Assembly: GCA_948567375.1 (NCBI GenBank)
Contig: OX419759.1
Coordinates: 56,831,493 to 56,895,492 of the forward strand
DNA: 64,000 nucleotides
Direction of reading: 5' to 3'
From: Lunularia cruciata
Lineage: Eukaryota > Streptophyta > Marchantiopsida > Lunulariales > Lunulariaceae
How positions within the stretch are numbered: the stretch's first letter is position 1; the number at the start of each line of letters is the position of its first letter. The notes below the pieces were generated by a model. That model did no database searches. It saw only the letters and a list, made by a program, of their open reading frames with translations, and was not told the DNA's origin. Positions 23,461 to 33,373 of this stretch are shown here, in pieces. The translations under genes were made by a program, and so were the position numbers.

Positions 23461-25260
23461 GCCAAGCACTTCTTGCTACAACAGAGGATCCTAGTTCAGT
23501 TAATGAAAATACTAGAAAAGGTGTGAATGTGCATACACTCTCTTGGCACCACGTGAAACTTATTCAAGTCTAGAGATGCATAGTCCAAAATTGGATTCAA
23601 ATTAGAGCTCGAGTCTGTGCTCAAATCTCAATTCTCATCCATCCGGACCAGGCCTTAGCCATAGCCACCACTGTCTTGTCTTCCACATCGTGCCAAATGC
23701 ATGAAAAGGTTTTCGCAAAAGATTCTTCCTTGCACTACGTAGACGGAGGCATCGAATTGGAAATAGATTCAGAAGCAGACACTATTGCGTATTATGCGGA
23801 GGGGAGAATCCAGTTATGGCCTATGTTGTACTTTAAGCCGTGACGGGGCAGAATAACCAACCACTCTAATTTGTGTTCCCTTTGAAACCCAACATTATTA
23901 CTAAGTCTGCAATTGCGATGCTTTTGGGCTCACTTATAGGTTAAATTATGAGAACGTTACAGTAACTCTTTATGTCAGTTTTCTAATATTCTTTCTAACA
24001 TGTGAATATTTTAAAACAAGATGCCTTTAATCTTTTCAAGAGAGCCCATAATAAATCAGAGTAGCCTATGTTACTGGTGAGAAAACCCTAATGCATGACG
24101 TACAAGTTATCATAAAAGACAGAAAATGATGCATGCACGAATGCACATATTCTATGCCGGTCGGCTTTGGACATATCGTAAAGTCCAATCCAGGGGCTAA
24201 TAAACAGTCCACAACTTTAGCCAAGCGCTAAGACTTATTCAGGTTTGGCTTTGAAATTGAAATTAAATAACGCGTAGTAACTGTGTTTCTCCCACATATA
24301 TTCCAGAGCAACAATGACGTTGTTCAAACACGTGTTGTGTCATGCGACCTGCAGACATTTCAGCAATTGACGTGGCCAAGTTATATATAATGTTGGGAGC
24401 AGTTGCCAGCTTCAAGAGGAAAGCTTAGAAAGAAAGCATGTATTCTCCCATATATTTCGGCTCATGTGAAGACAAATGTCACTCCTGTCCATAAGTGACA
24501 CCCATCTTAACTTAACAAACTTAGTCGTCAATGTTGGTCCCCTAAATGGAAAAACGAGAAAAACGAGATCTCAAGGAAACGCATGTTCGGTTCTGCTTCG
24601 AAATCCAACTATCCTACTTCAGACTCCAACATCAGCGTTGACGACGGCAGGCGACTTCATATGACCTTAGGATGTTGGCTGAAAATCTCCACACACTACA
24701 ACATCACGACATCACGACAACATTAATTGTCCGAGCGGAATTAGAGTAGACAGAATTGAAGTTCCCACGATAATCCTAGATTCGCATCGATTCATTGTGC
24801 AGTCTTCTACATCAGATATTAAACTTTATACAGTCCAAAAGGTCTTTAGCTATCGATTGTCATCCTGCTGGGCTACTTCCGCATCGCCACCTTCGATTCA
24901 AATAATGTCCCTTTAAGTTAGCACATTCGCTGTTAGGTTTGGACCAATGAAGATAAATGAGAGGAAAAGGAAAAGGAAAAGAAGCGTCTTCAAAATGTAG
25001 TGGCGATAGGTTTAGAGTGATAAATGTACATGTCTTCTCTCTTGTGATTCAGATGAATAAAACATCCAATTTACGCGTTGATCTGAGTCGGCAGCTGATG
25101 CTGTGTTAGCTTTCGTGACAAGACCAGTTGCCAGTCTACGTCTAAATTTATGAAAGACATACCGAGTCGCCACTTTATTTTTCATGCAATTATAGTCTGA
25201 CTTCGTCAATAACGTCGGATTGTATGGTTAGCTTCATATGTACACCTCTTGCCAGTTCAG
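23461..25260. other. Low-copy-looking intergenic DNA upstream of the germin-like gene
   Basis: No match to other parts of the window and no coding region supported. Codon-scale stops are frequent on both strands. It holds a G-box (24329-24334) and an ABRE-like GACGTGGC (24369-24376) followed by a TATATATAA box near 24381, which could mark a short or dead transcription unit. Confidence 0.4.
24329..24388 (+). promoter_or_regulatory. G-box, ABRE-like element and TATA-like box
   Basis: CACGTG at 24329-24334, GACGTGGC at 24369-24376 and TTATATATAA at about 24380-24389 stand in promoter order. The first downstream ATG (24438) opens only about 18 codons, with two Cys pairs, before a stop. This could be a remnant promoter or a distal element of the germin-like gene 1.1 kb downstream. 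Such short motifs also occur by chance. Confidence 0.3.
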
Positions 25261-25271
25261 TTCTCGCAGCT

Positions 25272-25278
25272 TATAAAT
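25272..25278 (+). promoter_or_regulatory. TATA box of the germin-like gene
   Basis: TATAAAT lies 145 bp upstream of the ATG at 25423. Transcription would start near 25305, giving a 5' UTR of about 120 nt with no upstream ATG in a strong context. Spacing and sequence are typical of a plant core promoter. Confidence 0.6.
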
Positions 25279-25422
25279 TGATCCGGGATTGAAGTCATTT
25301 GCATTACATCAAACGCCATTCGACATTTTCAGCCTCCACAATTCTGTACTACAGGCATCATTGTACCGGAGTCCATCAAGTCTAGCTTAATATCCAGCAA
25401 CTTTGCAATCTGAGCAGCGAAC

Positions 25423-26043
25423 ATGGGTTACAAATTTTCTGTCGTCGTTCCAGCTTTTCTCTTCATAGCAGCTCTAGCTGCACTTGCTGCGCATGCAGCT
25501 GATCCAGAAGAGATCAACGACTTTGTTGAATTCAAGAACGCCACCGTTGATGCAGACTTCTTCACTTTCCCTGGATTGCGCAACATCGTCCCGAATTCAG
25601 CGCAATTTGCTACCGTTACTCCAGCTAACGTCGGCATGTTCAAAGCCTTGTCAGGATTGGGCGTGTCAAATGCACTTCTCACCTATCCGCCTGGCACCGT
25701 GAACGTTCCCCACACTCATCCTCGGGGTACCGAGACCTTGTTCATTCTTGAAGGTACCTTGAATGTGGGTCTTGTGGATACAACTGCACCAGTGCCCCGA
25801 TTGTTCACTCAGACTCTGCACAAGGATGACATCTTCGTCTTTCCCCGAGGTCTCGTCCACTTTCAGATCAACAAGGACAAGAAGAAGACAGTGAGAGCTT
25901 ACGCTTCTTTCAGCAGCACCAACCCCGGATTAGTTTCACTCCCGAGAACTCTGTTTGGAGTGAATATCGACAAGGAAGTCCTCGTCAAGTCATTCGAGGT
26001 GTCACCAGAAGTGATCAAGCTCCTCTCAGAGCAGCAGCCATAA
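25423..26043 (+). CDS. GLP: Germin-like protein (cupin), secreted, cysteine-free
   Basis: An intact 206-codon single-exon frame. Residues 1-25 form a signal peptide (hydrophobic core, cleavage likely after AAHA). Residues 26-206 are one cupin barrel. Germin box 1 spans about 89-116 (PPGTVNVPHTHPRGTETLF) with metal ligands His97, His99 and Glu104; box 2 is DDIFVFPRGLVHFQIN with His146. These ligands bind Mn in germins, and family members are apoplastic with oxalate oxidase, superoxide dismutase or no known activity. There is one N-glycosylation site (Asn39). The two N-terminal cysteines that form a disulphide in true germins are missing; the protein has no Cys at all. FFTFPGLRN and the SLPRTLFG segment fit the GLP9-like or moss-like branch. 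Substrate and activity cannot be inferred. It is the only clearly intact host gene in the window. Confidence 0.95.
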   Translation: MGYKFSVVVPAFLFIAALAALAAHAADPEEINDFVEFKNATVDADFFTFPGLRNIVPNSAQFATVTPANVGMFKALSGLGVSNALLTYPPGTVNVPHTHPRGTETLFILEGTLNVGLVDTTAPVPRLFTQTLHKDDIFVFPRGLVHFQINKDKKKTVRAYASFSSTNPGLVSLPRTLFGVNIDKEVLVKSFEVSPEVIKLLSEQQP

Positions 26044-27110
26044 AGAAATTAACAGCCGTTATACTGCCACATTCGTATGCACCAATTGTAGTCAACGCCG
26101 AGGTCTGGATATAGTTGGGAGAAGTTCGAACTGGAAGCTATTCGTTTAGAGCCCAGTGTATGTACATGCATGCATGTACGTTAAAGTAATAGCACAGTTT
26201 GTGCTGATTTCGATGACCAAATGTGCTGCAAATTAAGTGTTTCTGACACAGGCAGACTAAGTCGGATTGTTTATTTAATGAAGTCCTATTGATCTCTGTG
26301 AACATGCGCAGACCGTCTCATCTTATGGTACAGTAGAGAACAATCATATGGTTTATGGTAGCTTATGGTTCCTTGATATATGACTGTTAATCTTGCTGTC
26401 TGTAAGGAGATCTGCATATCTAGGATATCCACTTGAAGAAAAAGACACACTTTGCACTCGACGATGATTGAGATATATATGAAGGATGCACTTGATATGT
26501 GAGATCCATAGGATCGATGACTGTTTGGTATTCGATTTGGCTTTTCCAGTGTACTTAAACCACGTACATCACTCGGAGAAGTGCAGTTATGTAGAAATAT
26601 AAGACTATTAAAGAGTTCCAAGTATAAAATACCACCCAATGATAGAGCAGTTACTAAGACCCAGTCTACAGCACAAAAGTAAACCGACTCTTCTGATCAC
26701 AATTCTACGAATTCAGTATTCCATAACTTGAGTGGGAGACTGCAGAATATATAAATAGCGTGATAACTTTTTCAGACCGCGTACTTTCCGTCCCTAAACT
26801 TATTGACTTTAATATTTGCTGGGAAAGTGATTTAATTTCCCTTCACAGAAAGATTTAATTTCCCTGTGTGTTTCGTGACCGAGAAGAGTAATGGTGGCCA
26901 GTACTGGACCTCAATTTTGACTACGAGGCTTTGTATTCCTAAAGTTTTAGGGCTCCCGAGATTTCCTTTGCATGACCAGGAAACGCTGTGAAATACTTGA
27001 AGTCCTACTCTTGCTATTCTACAGGTTACCGTACCCTCAAGGTGGTGATCATTATTACCTTTCAAGACAAGAAAACTTGATGTGAATTGTCTAAATGACG
27101 TTTAGGTGCT
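26044..27110. other. 3' flank of the germin-like gene
   Basis: Contains the 3' UTR, which probably ends within a few hundred bases of the stop; no canonical AATAAA stands out. No further gene is supported. Open stretches on the minus strand at 26639-26286 and 27065-26832 have no motif. Confidence 0.4.
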
Positions 27111-27114
27111 GTCT

Positions 27115-27530
27115 AAACGGTAAAGTATAAAATTAAAGTCAATAAATAAAATTTGTATATTTTTTCAGTAATAATATGAATGTTTTTTTAATATTTTATA
27201 AAAGAAAATTTTTAACTATTAATATGACAATTAAATTTGAGTTACTTAGTCTGAAATAGTTACTAGGAAATTATCTGAAAATATAAAATTATATTTTTTA
27301 TATCATATTATTTTACATATTAAATATAATAATATTTATTTATTCATAATTAAATAAATATAATATTAATTAAAATATTTTAAATTATAAAAAATGTATC
27401 AATTATGATAATATATAAAATTTTATTTATGTAGCTAATAAAAATCTTTAGAATTAAATAATTTTATATATTAAATTAAATTAAATAGATTTTGTTTTTC
27501 ATAGTATAAATTGTAAAAAATCTCACGATG
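27115..27530. other. Very AT-rich tract
   Basis: About 415 bp composed almost entirely of A and T, with many AATAT and TTAAAT words and no long simple repeat. Such tracts can act as matrix attachment regions or can be decayed repeats. It sits about 1.1 kb downstream of the only intact gene. Confidence 0.6.
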
Positions 27531-27785
27531 TGTATATCCATTAACCCATACGAAAAAGTTGTCCATATTACACTAGAATTCTTCCTGGTCATGTCGGTTG
27601 TCAAATCGATCGTGTCATGAACAGATTAACACATCCTTCGTGATTTCTATGGGGTCGCTTTTTTCCTTCCATTCTGTTATCAAAAGCATCATTTTAATAC
27701 CAAATTTTTTTGTTAAATCATAAAATATGAGAAAAATAAAATTTAAATAGATTTAAAAATCTCGGTTTTATAAGTTGCAATGTGT

Positions 27786-27918
27786 CTTCTGCTCCAAGGA
27801 TTAGACATATTTTTGGAGTTTAAACTTGAGACATTTAATATAAGATTTATTTCTTCTGCTTTGGGAATTAGACATATTTTTTAGGTTAGATTCGAGACGT
27901 TTGATATACGTTTTGATA
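27786..27918. repeat. Diverged tandem duplication, 67 bp unit
   Basis: CTTCTGCTCCAAGGATTAGA at 27786 recurs at 27853 as CTTCTGCTTTGGGAATTAGA. Both continue with CATATTTTT, then (A/T)GAGAC(A/G)TTT and ATAT(A/A). Confidence 0.7.
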
Positions 27919-28499
27919 AATATAACATTCCTTTAGATAATTAACTAATTTTTCCTTTAGATATCGATCATGATCTACTTGTTTTGTTGACGATTGCATC
28001 ATGTTGTTACATATACAAACAGGACAACATTATTTGCACATTATTATGTTCTGGATTCCACAACCAATTAGAGGATCAGACGGTCACTCTCAAACAGGGA
28101 AACTTACCGAGCATTTTCAGCAAGTCATCTTGATGAATTGTATTTATGAGACAAATTAATCTGGCATGCTACTCTTCCATATAACTTTCTATATTATTCT
28201 TTCACCATCGTGTTGTGTTTTATGAAAAGAGAGAGAGGAATATTATTGCTTTGAGTTGGAAAAGCTTTCACAATGCATACATGAAAATGCTATATTTGAT
28301 ATTGATTCTGCACTTATTGCTGCTTGAGGTCAGATATACCCTACTTGTGTCCACATCCTATGTAGATGGAACATTAAGCAGAATGTCTAGACGAATTGTT
28401 GACCGCTATCTCGGAAGAAATGAGAACCAACTGAATAATGGAGCAATTTCCTCACCTTTTGGATTAATTTGATTGGTGACACCAGAAGTGCAGTGGAAT
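27919..28499. other. Unassigned sequence between gene island and retroelement
   Basis: An 85-codon open stretch (28215-28472, +) has a hydrophobic segment LYLILILHLLLLEV but no recognised family and no supporting context. It may be chance. Confidence 0.25.
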
Positions 28500-28589
28500 T
28501 TGAGGAAAAATAGGCCGAGACGAGGGAATCAATAAATAAATTCAGAAGATACAAAGACTAGAGATTGTTTTGATGGTGATGACGGGAAG

Positions 28590-28985
28590 GAGATTATTAA
28601 AGCAATAAGGGAAATTAGGAACTGGCAGATTTGACTACAATAGCTGATGTTCCTAGACGAGAAACAAGATGACTTCTACAAAGTTGTGAGGTGCAATCAA
28701 CAAAGACTGAAGAAGTACCATAACAAGCACATATTCTCAGTACAGATAATTGCAGGTGACCTGGTCCTATTGTATGATAGTCGGTCCTAAGTTTTTTCCA
28801 GGGAAGCTACATCTTTGTTGGATGGGTCCCTACCTAGTACAAACCATTTTTGATAATGGATCCTTGCAATTGACAGATCTGGAAGGCAACTTGTTTGCCA
28901 CTTGTGAATTGCTGGCAAGTTCATAGGTACTAGGATTAACCTTAAATGGGTGAACTTGGTCCTTGTTTGTGGGGACACTCACATC
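28590..28985 (+). pseudogene. Integrase C-terminal fragment of a Ty3/gypsy element
   Basis: Plus-strand frames contain KKYHNKHIFSVQIIAGDLVL and, after a frame change, a GPY/F-type module (GPYLVQTIFDNGSLQLTDLE) typical of the end of plant Ty3/gypsy integrases. The homologous stretch of another copy is at 49850-50075. It is followed by CGGGGACACTCAC-like text, here GTGGGGACACTCAC, and then an LTR start at 29002. Upstream pol is missing, so the element is truncated on its 5' side. Confidence 0.65.
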
Positions 28986-29001
28986 TTTGGTCGTGATAAC
29001 G

Positions 29002-29390
29002 TGTGGTAACACACTCCGTGCCTCCTAACGCAGATTCTTGTGTTTTTCTTTGTTTTTGGTACAATTGGGTGACTACATAGGTAAGGTTCTCATTAGCAAT
29101 TAGGATTTAGGACTTATAGCCCAACTCCCCAAGAGATATTCTAAAACCATGCAGTTAAGGAGAAATCATCAGAATGAAGCTCCCCATAAAAACAATGATG
29201 ATGAGAGTTGTGAGAGCATAAGAACACAACCAATATCACAATTATGGATATGGGGTGCATATCAGCATTTGGCCATCATTCTTCAGCGGTTCACCTTCCC
29301 TTGAGTAATAGTTGCCATGTCAAGAAAGAACTGGTTTAACCATCAGCACGAGTGCCACTCCACACATGTGGGAACAACATTTCACCAGTG
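29002..29390 (+). repeat. LTR-2 start (TGTGGTAACACAC family), copy 1
   Basis: TGTGGTAACACACT at 29002 follows an integrase end, as a 3' LTR would. About 140 bp match 33374-33515 (GCAGATTCTTGTG, then AGCAATTAG(G/A)ATTTAG(G/A)ACTTA). The copies then diverge. The right end is not visible; the ORF-a frame is readable from about 29395. Confidence 0.55.
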
Positions 29391-29394
29391 ATGA

Positions 29395-30375
29395 CTGCCA
29401 AAAATTTGGTTTTCAATCAACTGAATTTGCACCACCTCAAAGTTCCTAAGGCAATGTCTTGAGGCGCATTAGTTGATCTCATGATACAGAATCTTGAGTC
29501 ATTCTTGTAGCATGAGAGGCTTTTTGTCTAGGTCTTTGGGATTTTGAAGAGTGGAAGGCAATTGAGAGAGCTCAATTCCAAATTTTTGGGCAACGTAATG
29601 TCACCAAGAAGAAGAAAGTGCCAATTGCAATTTCCATCCAAACTTTGGAAGAAGAGAAATGGGCACACTACTGCAACACAGAGTATCTCAATTCCAAGCA
29701 CTTTTGATTCTTGCTATGCATTTGGGATTTTACTTATCTCCCAATGGTGCTAGAGATAAAAGAGAAGAAGAACCAAAACTTTACCAATGGGTGTGGTAAC
29801 ATGTTTCAATGGACAAAGGAGCATTGGCAGAAGGTGCTTGGGTTGGATTCTACACCTAGAGCAATGTACCTTGACAAATGAGGCCTCAATAGACAAGAGT
29901 GGCCCTGATCAATAGAAGAAATGATGAGGAAGTTTGAGGCCTTGTTTAAGTATGCTAAGACAAGGAATGGCTAGAAGGTAAACAAGTACATAACACTCCT
30001 TTTTCCCAGCTGGTGACCTTGCTCATGAAGATCTTCAAATCAACAAGGACAATTTATGTCAACAATGGGCACGCCACCTTCTTCTAGCTGCTACACAAAG
30101 GAAAACCCATGGACTAGGTAAAAATGTTTTATCATCACACTCAAGAGATGACGGAGCAGCTCCAAACATATGGAGGAAATACCTTCCTCTCTTTATTTGT
30201 CTTGCATTTTTACATCAAGATGTAGCTATTGAGGAAGGAGAAGTGGACACTCTCTGCAATGCATTAATACCTAATGTGCTACCGTCAAGTCCAACCCAAA
30301 CATGTGGTGGAGACCAAGAAGTAAAAGGAAGCCTTCATGGATTATCATAAGACTGTGAAATGGGGCCCAATGGAC
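29395..30375 (+). pseudogene. ORF-a copy on the plus strand, interrupted by LTRs
   Basis: Reading frames show LNLHHLKVPKAMS, FEEWKAIERAQFQIFGQRN, EEKWAHYCNTEYLNSKHF, GCGNMFQWTKEHWQKVLGLD and IEEMMRKFEALFKYAKTRNG, then after a frame shift near 29993 TIYVNNGHATFF, LLHKGKPMD, VKMFYHH and, at the end, HKTVKWGPMD. The last third matches the minus-strand ORF-a at 22790-22566. Stops at 29972, 30085 and 30115 replace Trp, Gln and Trp codons of that copy. The ORF is cut at 30375 by an LTR and seems to resume at 33215. It has no zinc knuckle, protease or RT. A gag-like role is possible. Confidence 0.6.
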
Positions 30376-31056
30376 TGTAACACCCATTTGTGCATGTGTG
30401 TGGTATTGTGATATTTAGCTTGGTATTACAAGTACTTAAGAGATATTATTTATATAGAGATAAAGGATGGTTCTATATTAGTCATAGTTAGCTAAAGTTA
30501 GTCATAGCTAAGATAGATGGGACCTTACTTTAGAGGAAGTAGAAAAGATGAGCACCACTATTTTGGATTTTAGTGTGTTGACTTGGTATTATTCCTAGGT
30601 GTTTGGCTTTGAGGAAAGAGTTGAGAACTCTTGGGCCCGCAAGCCTTTTTGTTTTGGATTCTTCTTTAGTCCAAGGATAGCCCATGTGAAGGAATCCTTG
30701 ACTTAGTGGTTGGGTCAAGATAAGACCACATGCTTAGGGGAATATGCCCATGTGAATGGATATTCCTTTCTACTTTTTGACTTTACTTGACTTTTAGTCT
30801 AGTAACTTGACTTACTATGGTAATTAGTAACTTTGGTATGTAACTATTTCACAAGTATATAAACAAGGGGTTCTCATATCCATTCATTTGCAACTATCTC
30901 TCTCTCATTGAGTTCTCTAGTGAGCAATGTCTTGAGTCTTGGAGTGTTAGCCTTGGAGGAGTATGATGGAGTTTGGGTTCCTTGCCTTCTTAGTCCATGG
31001 TGCGCTACCATAATAGCCATCAGAGGTTCATCCTGAGTGAGAGACAGGCCGGCTCA
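30376..31056 (+). repeat. LTR of element-M family, copy L1 (plus)
   Basis: Runs from TGTAACACCC to GAGAGACAGGCCGGCTCA and contains a TATATAAAC box near 30857. It matches 39009-39702, 45691-46354 and 32538-33214 (all minus) along its whole length. Its 5' end cuts an ORF-a copy directly after the codons for GPMD. Flanking 5-mers are TGGAC (left) and TAGGA (right), so no duplication identifies it as a solo LTR by itself. Confidence 0.8.
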
Positions 31057-31639
31057 TAGGACAATGTTGTGGGAGCAAGCACAAGCAAATGGAAGGCGAC
31101 CGTAATGCCGGACAAGACAAGAAGGAGACACTAGCATAATCCTCAAGTCGTGAGCCCATCCAACAAGGACGATTCACCATCTGCAGGTGGGTTGGGGTCC
31201 AATAGAAATGCAAGAATGCAAGTGTAGAGGTGAAAAAAGGCAATCAGGCTTGCTAGGGTGTTGGATCCTTGGGTTTTTTGAAGTATTGAGGCAATACACT
31301 TACCGACCACAATGGTTGTGAGTGTCGTGAAGTACCACATGTAACAAAAAGCCCCTTTGGTCATGAATGTGCATTATAGCGGTGGGGTATGATTTCTAGG
31401 AAGGGTGGTAGAATCTTCTCATTGATGCTAGAGTGTGCATGATAGAGGTGATTGTAAGTGCATATAGATTGGAGTAAAAAGTAGGAGTCCCAATTTAAGT
31501 ATATTTGTACTTTGGATGGGAGGACAATGTTACTCAAGGTAGGAAGAAACCTTGCCTTGGGTTGATGTGAGCCGATCTAAGTTTCTTCCAACTAAAAGGC
31601 TACCTTGGGCTGTACTATGTCCAACTCAAGGTGTCATCA
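31057..31639. other. Unassigned DNA inside the inverted LTR pair
   Basis: No homology to the rest of the window and no coding motif recognised. Confidence 0.3.
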
Positions 31640-32530
31640 ATGAAAAATTAACTTATGCAAGCTCATATTTGGAAATGACTTGGAGGAAACATGTGGTTGG
31701 CATGAATTTCTTGACTGAAGAATGATTGGGAATCAGAGAACTATAAATGTAGGAATGGGCAATGTAGACTTTACAACAATTACTCATGGTAATTTGGGAA
31801 TTTCAAGACATTGCAGACAAATCTAAGAATGGGAAGTGGATTTGCTTTTTGTGAGAGCTTGTAAGGTTGAGAGGATCAAAATGTAGACAAAAGATAGGTA
31901 GCATGTGCTAGCCATTTTGGTTAGGAATCCAGCAATTTGGAGGTTACATATGATAGCACAATTTGAACTATTGGCCACATTGTTAATTACTTTCCTAGCA
32001 TGGAATTGGAACTTTAGTTTCTTGGGGTTGATGATAGAAATTGTGGCTGGCAATTGTAAGGAAGGTAGAAGTGGGAAAGAGAAGAAATCCTCCTCATTGG
32101 ATTGAGGTTGATTGAACACTCATGTTGGGGTCGGATGCAGTGGAGCCAATGAGGATTACCTTTGATCGGACATGTGATGCCTTGGAAGAATTGAAGGGGT
32201 GAACAACTACAAGGTGGAAATGTTTGTCAACCCAATGAAACAAAGTTTCATAGGGTTTATGGTGATGGTGATGATGAAGCTATAAACAGCGACATATCTA
32301 ACAATGCAATAGGTGTTGTTTTTCCACTTGATGTTTGCCGGTGCTAGTATCAATTGAGCAGCTTGGTTTTCTCAAAGGATGAGGCATGTGATTATGCAAT
32401 GGCAGATGGACTTTTTGCTACAACATGTTGTTCTGTTTGCATCTCATCTTTACTTTGGGTTGAACCTATTGACAATTGAGGAAAAGTAGAGATTAGTATC
32501 TCACTCTCATCCCAATATGCACAGAGTTGT
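31640..32530 (+). repeat. LTR-1 fragment (copy H) with ORF remnant
   Basis: From about 31720 (CTGAAGAATGATTGGG, AACTATAAA) the sequence tracks the U3 part of LTR-1 at 21830-21000 (minus). The ORF remnant around 32160-32500 includes VQVEMFVNPMKQSFIGFMV and VVLFASHLYFGLNLLTIEEK, aligning with the motif series of the other copies. Both ends are truncated; it lies between L1 and L3. Confidence 0.6.
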
Positions 32531-32537
32531 TGACTGG

Positions 32538-33214
32538 TGAGCCAGCCTGTCTCTCACTCAAGATGAACCTCTGATGGCTATTATGGTAGCGCACCATGGA
32601 CTAAGAAGGTAAAGAACCCCACCTCCATCATACTTCTCCAAGGCTAACACTCCAAGACTCAAGATATTGCTCACTAGAGAATTCAATGAGAGAGAGATAG
32701 TTGCAAATGAAAGGATGATGGGTATCTCCTCATTCCTAGTTTATATACTTGTGAAATAGTTACACACCAAAGTTAATAAATATTGTAGTAACTCAAGTTA
32801 CAAGACTAAAAGTCAAAAAGCTAAAGGAATATCCATATTGATGAGAATATCCTCCTAAGCATGTGGTGTTATCTTGACCCAACAACTAAGTCAAGGATTC
32901 CTTCATAGGGCTATCCTTGGAGTAGAGAAGAATCCAAAAAAAAAGGCTTGCAGGCAAAAAAGTTGTCAACTCTTTCCTCAAAGCCAAACACCTAGGAATA
33001 ATACCAAGTCAACACATTAGAATCAAAAATAGTGGTTCTCATCTTTTCCAACTCCTCTAAAGTAAGGTCTTCTCTATCTTAGTTATGACTAAATTTAGCT
33101 AATCATAACTAATTTAGAACCATCCTTTATATCTATATAAACAATATCTCTTAAGTACTTGTAATACCAAGCTAAATATCATAATACCGCACACATGCAC
33201 AAATGGGTGTTATA
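32538..33214 (-). repeat. LTR of element-M family, copy L3 (minus)
   Basis: Reversed copy of L1. The outer end at 33214 has decayed from TGTAACACCC to TATAACACCC. Inner end TGAGCCAGCCTG at 32538. With L1 it makes an inverted pair around 1.48 kb. Right of it the sequence resumes an ORF-a-like frame. Confidence 0.8.
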
Positions 33215-33373
33215 GACCCCATAGAGTGAGGTATATCAAAGAAATGTGTGAGAATGATCAGCACTTTGTGAAGAAGGGACATGAGAAGGTATCAATAACC
33301 TTGGTGCTAAAGACAAAAAAGTGATCTAGACCCAAAGATGTGGTGTCACCAGAGTAAAGAAGGACAAGGCACA
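33215..33373 (+). pseudogene. ORF-a continuation after the inverted LTR pair
   Basis: An open frame from 33217 encodes HRVRYIKEMCENDQHFVKKG and HEKVSITLVLKTKK before a stop, on the same strand as the copy that breaks off at 30375. Continuation is inferred from position, strand and composition; the second ORF-a copy has no readable counterpart for an alignment. It is followed directly by an LTR-2 start. Confidence 0.4.

Noticed and set aside
24438-24494. An 18-codon Cys-containing peptide downstream of a TATA-like box
   Set aside because: Too short, no family, and the Cys pattern may be chance. Only the promoter-like motifs were reported, at low confidence.
25428-25860. Minus-strand and alternative-frame ORFs within the germin-like gene
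   Set aside because: Shadows of the real coding frame, without motif or promoter.
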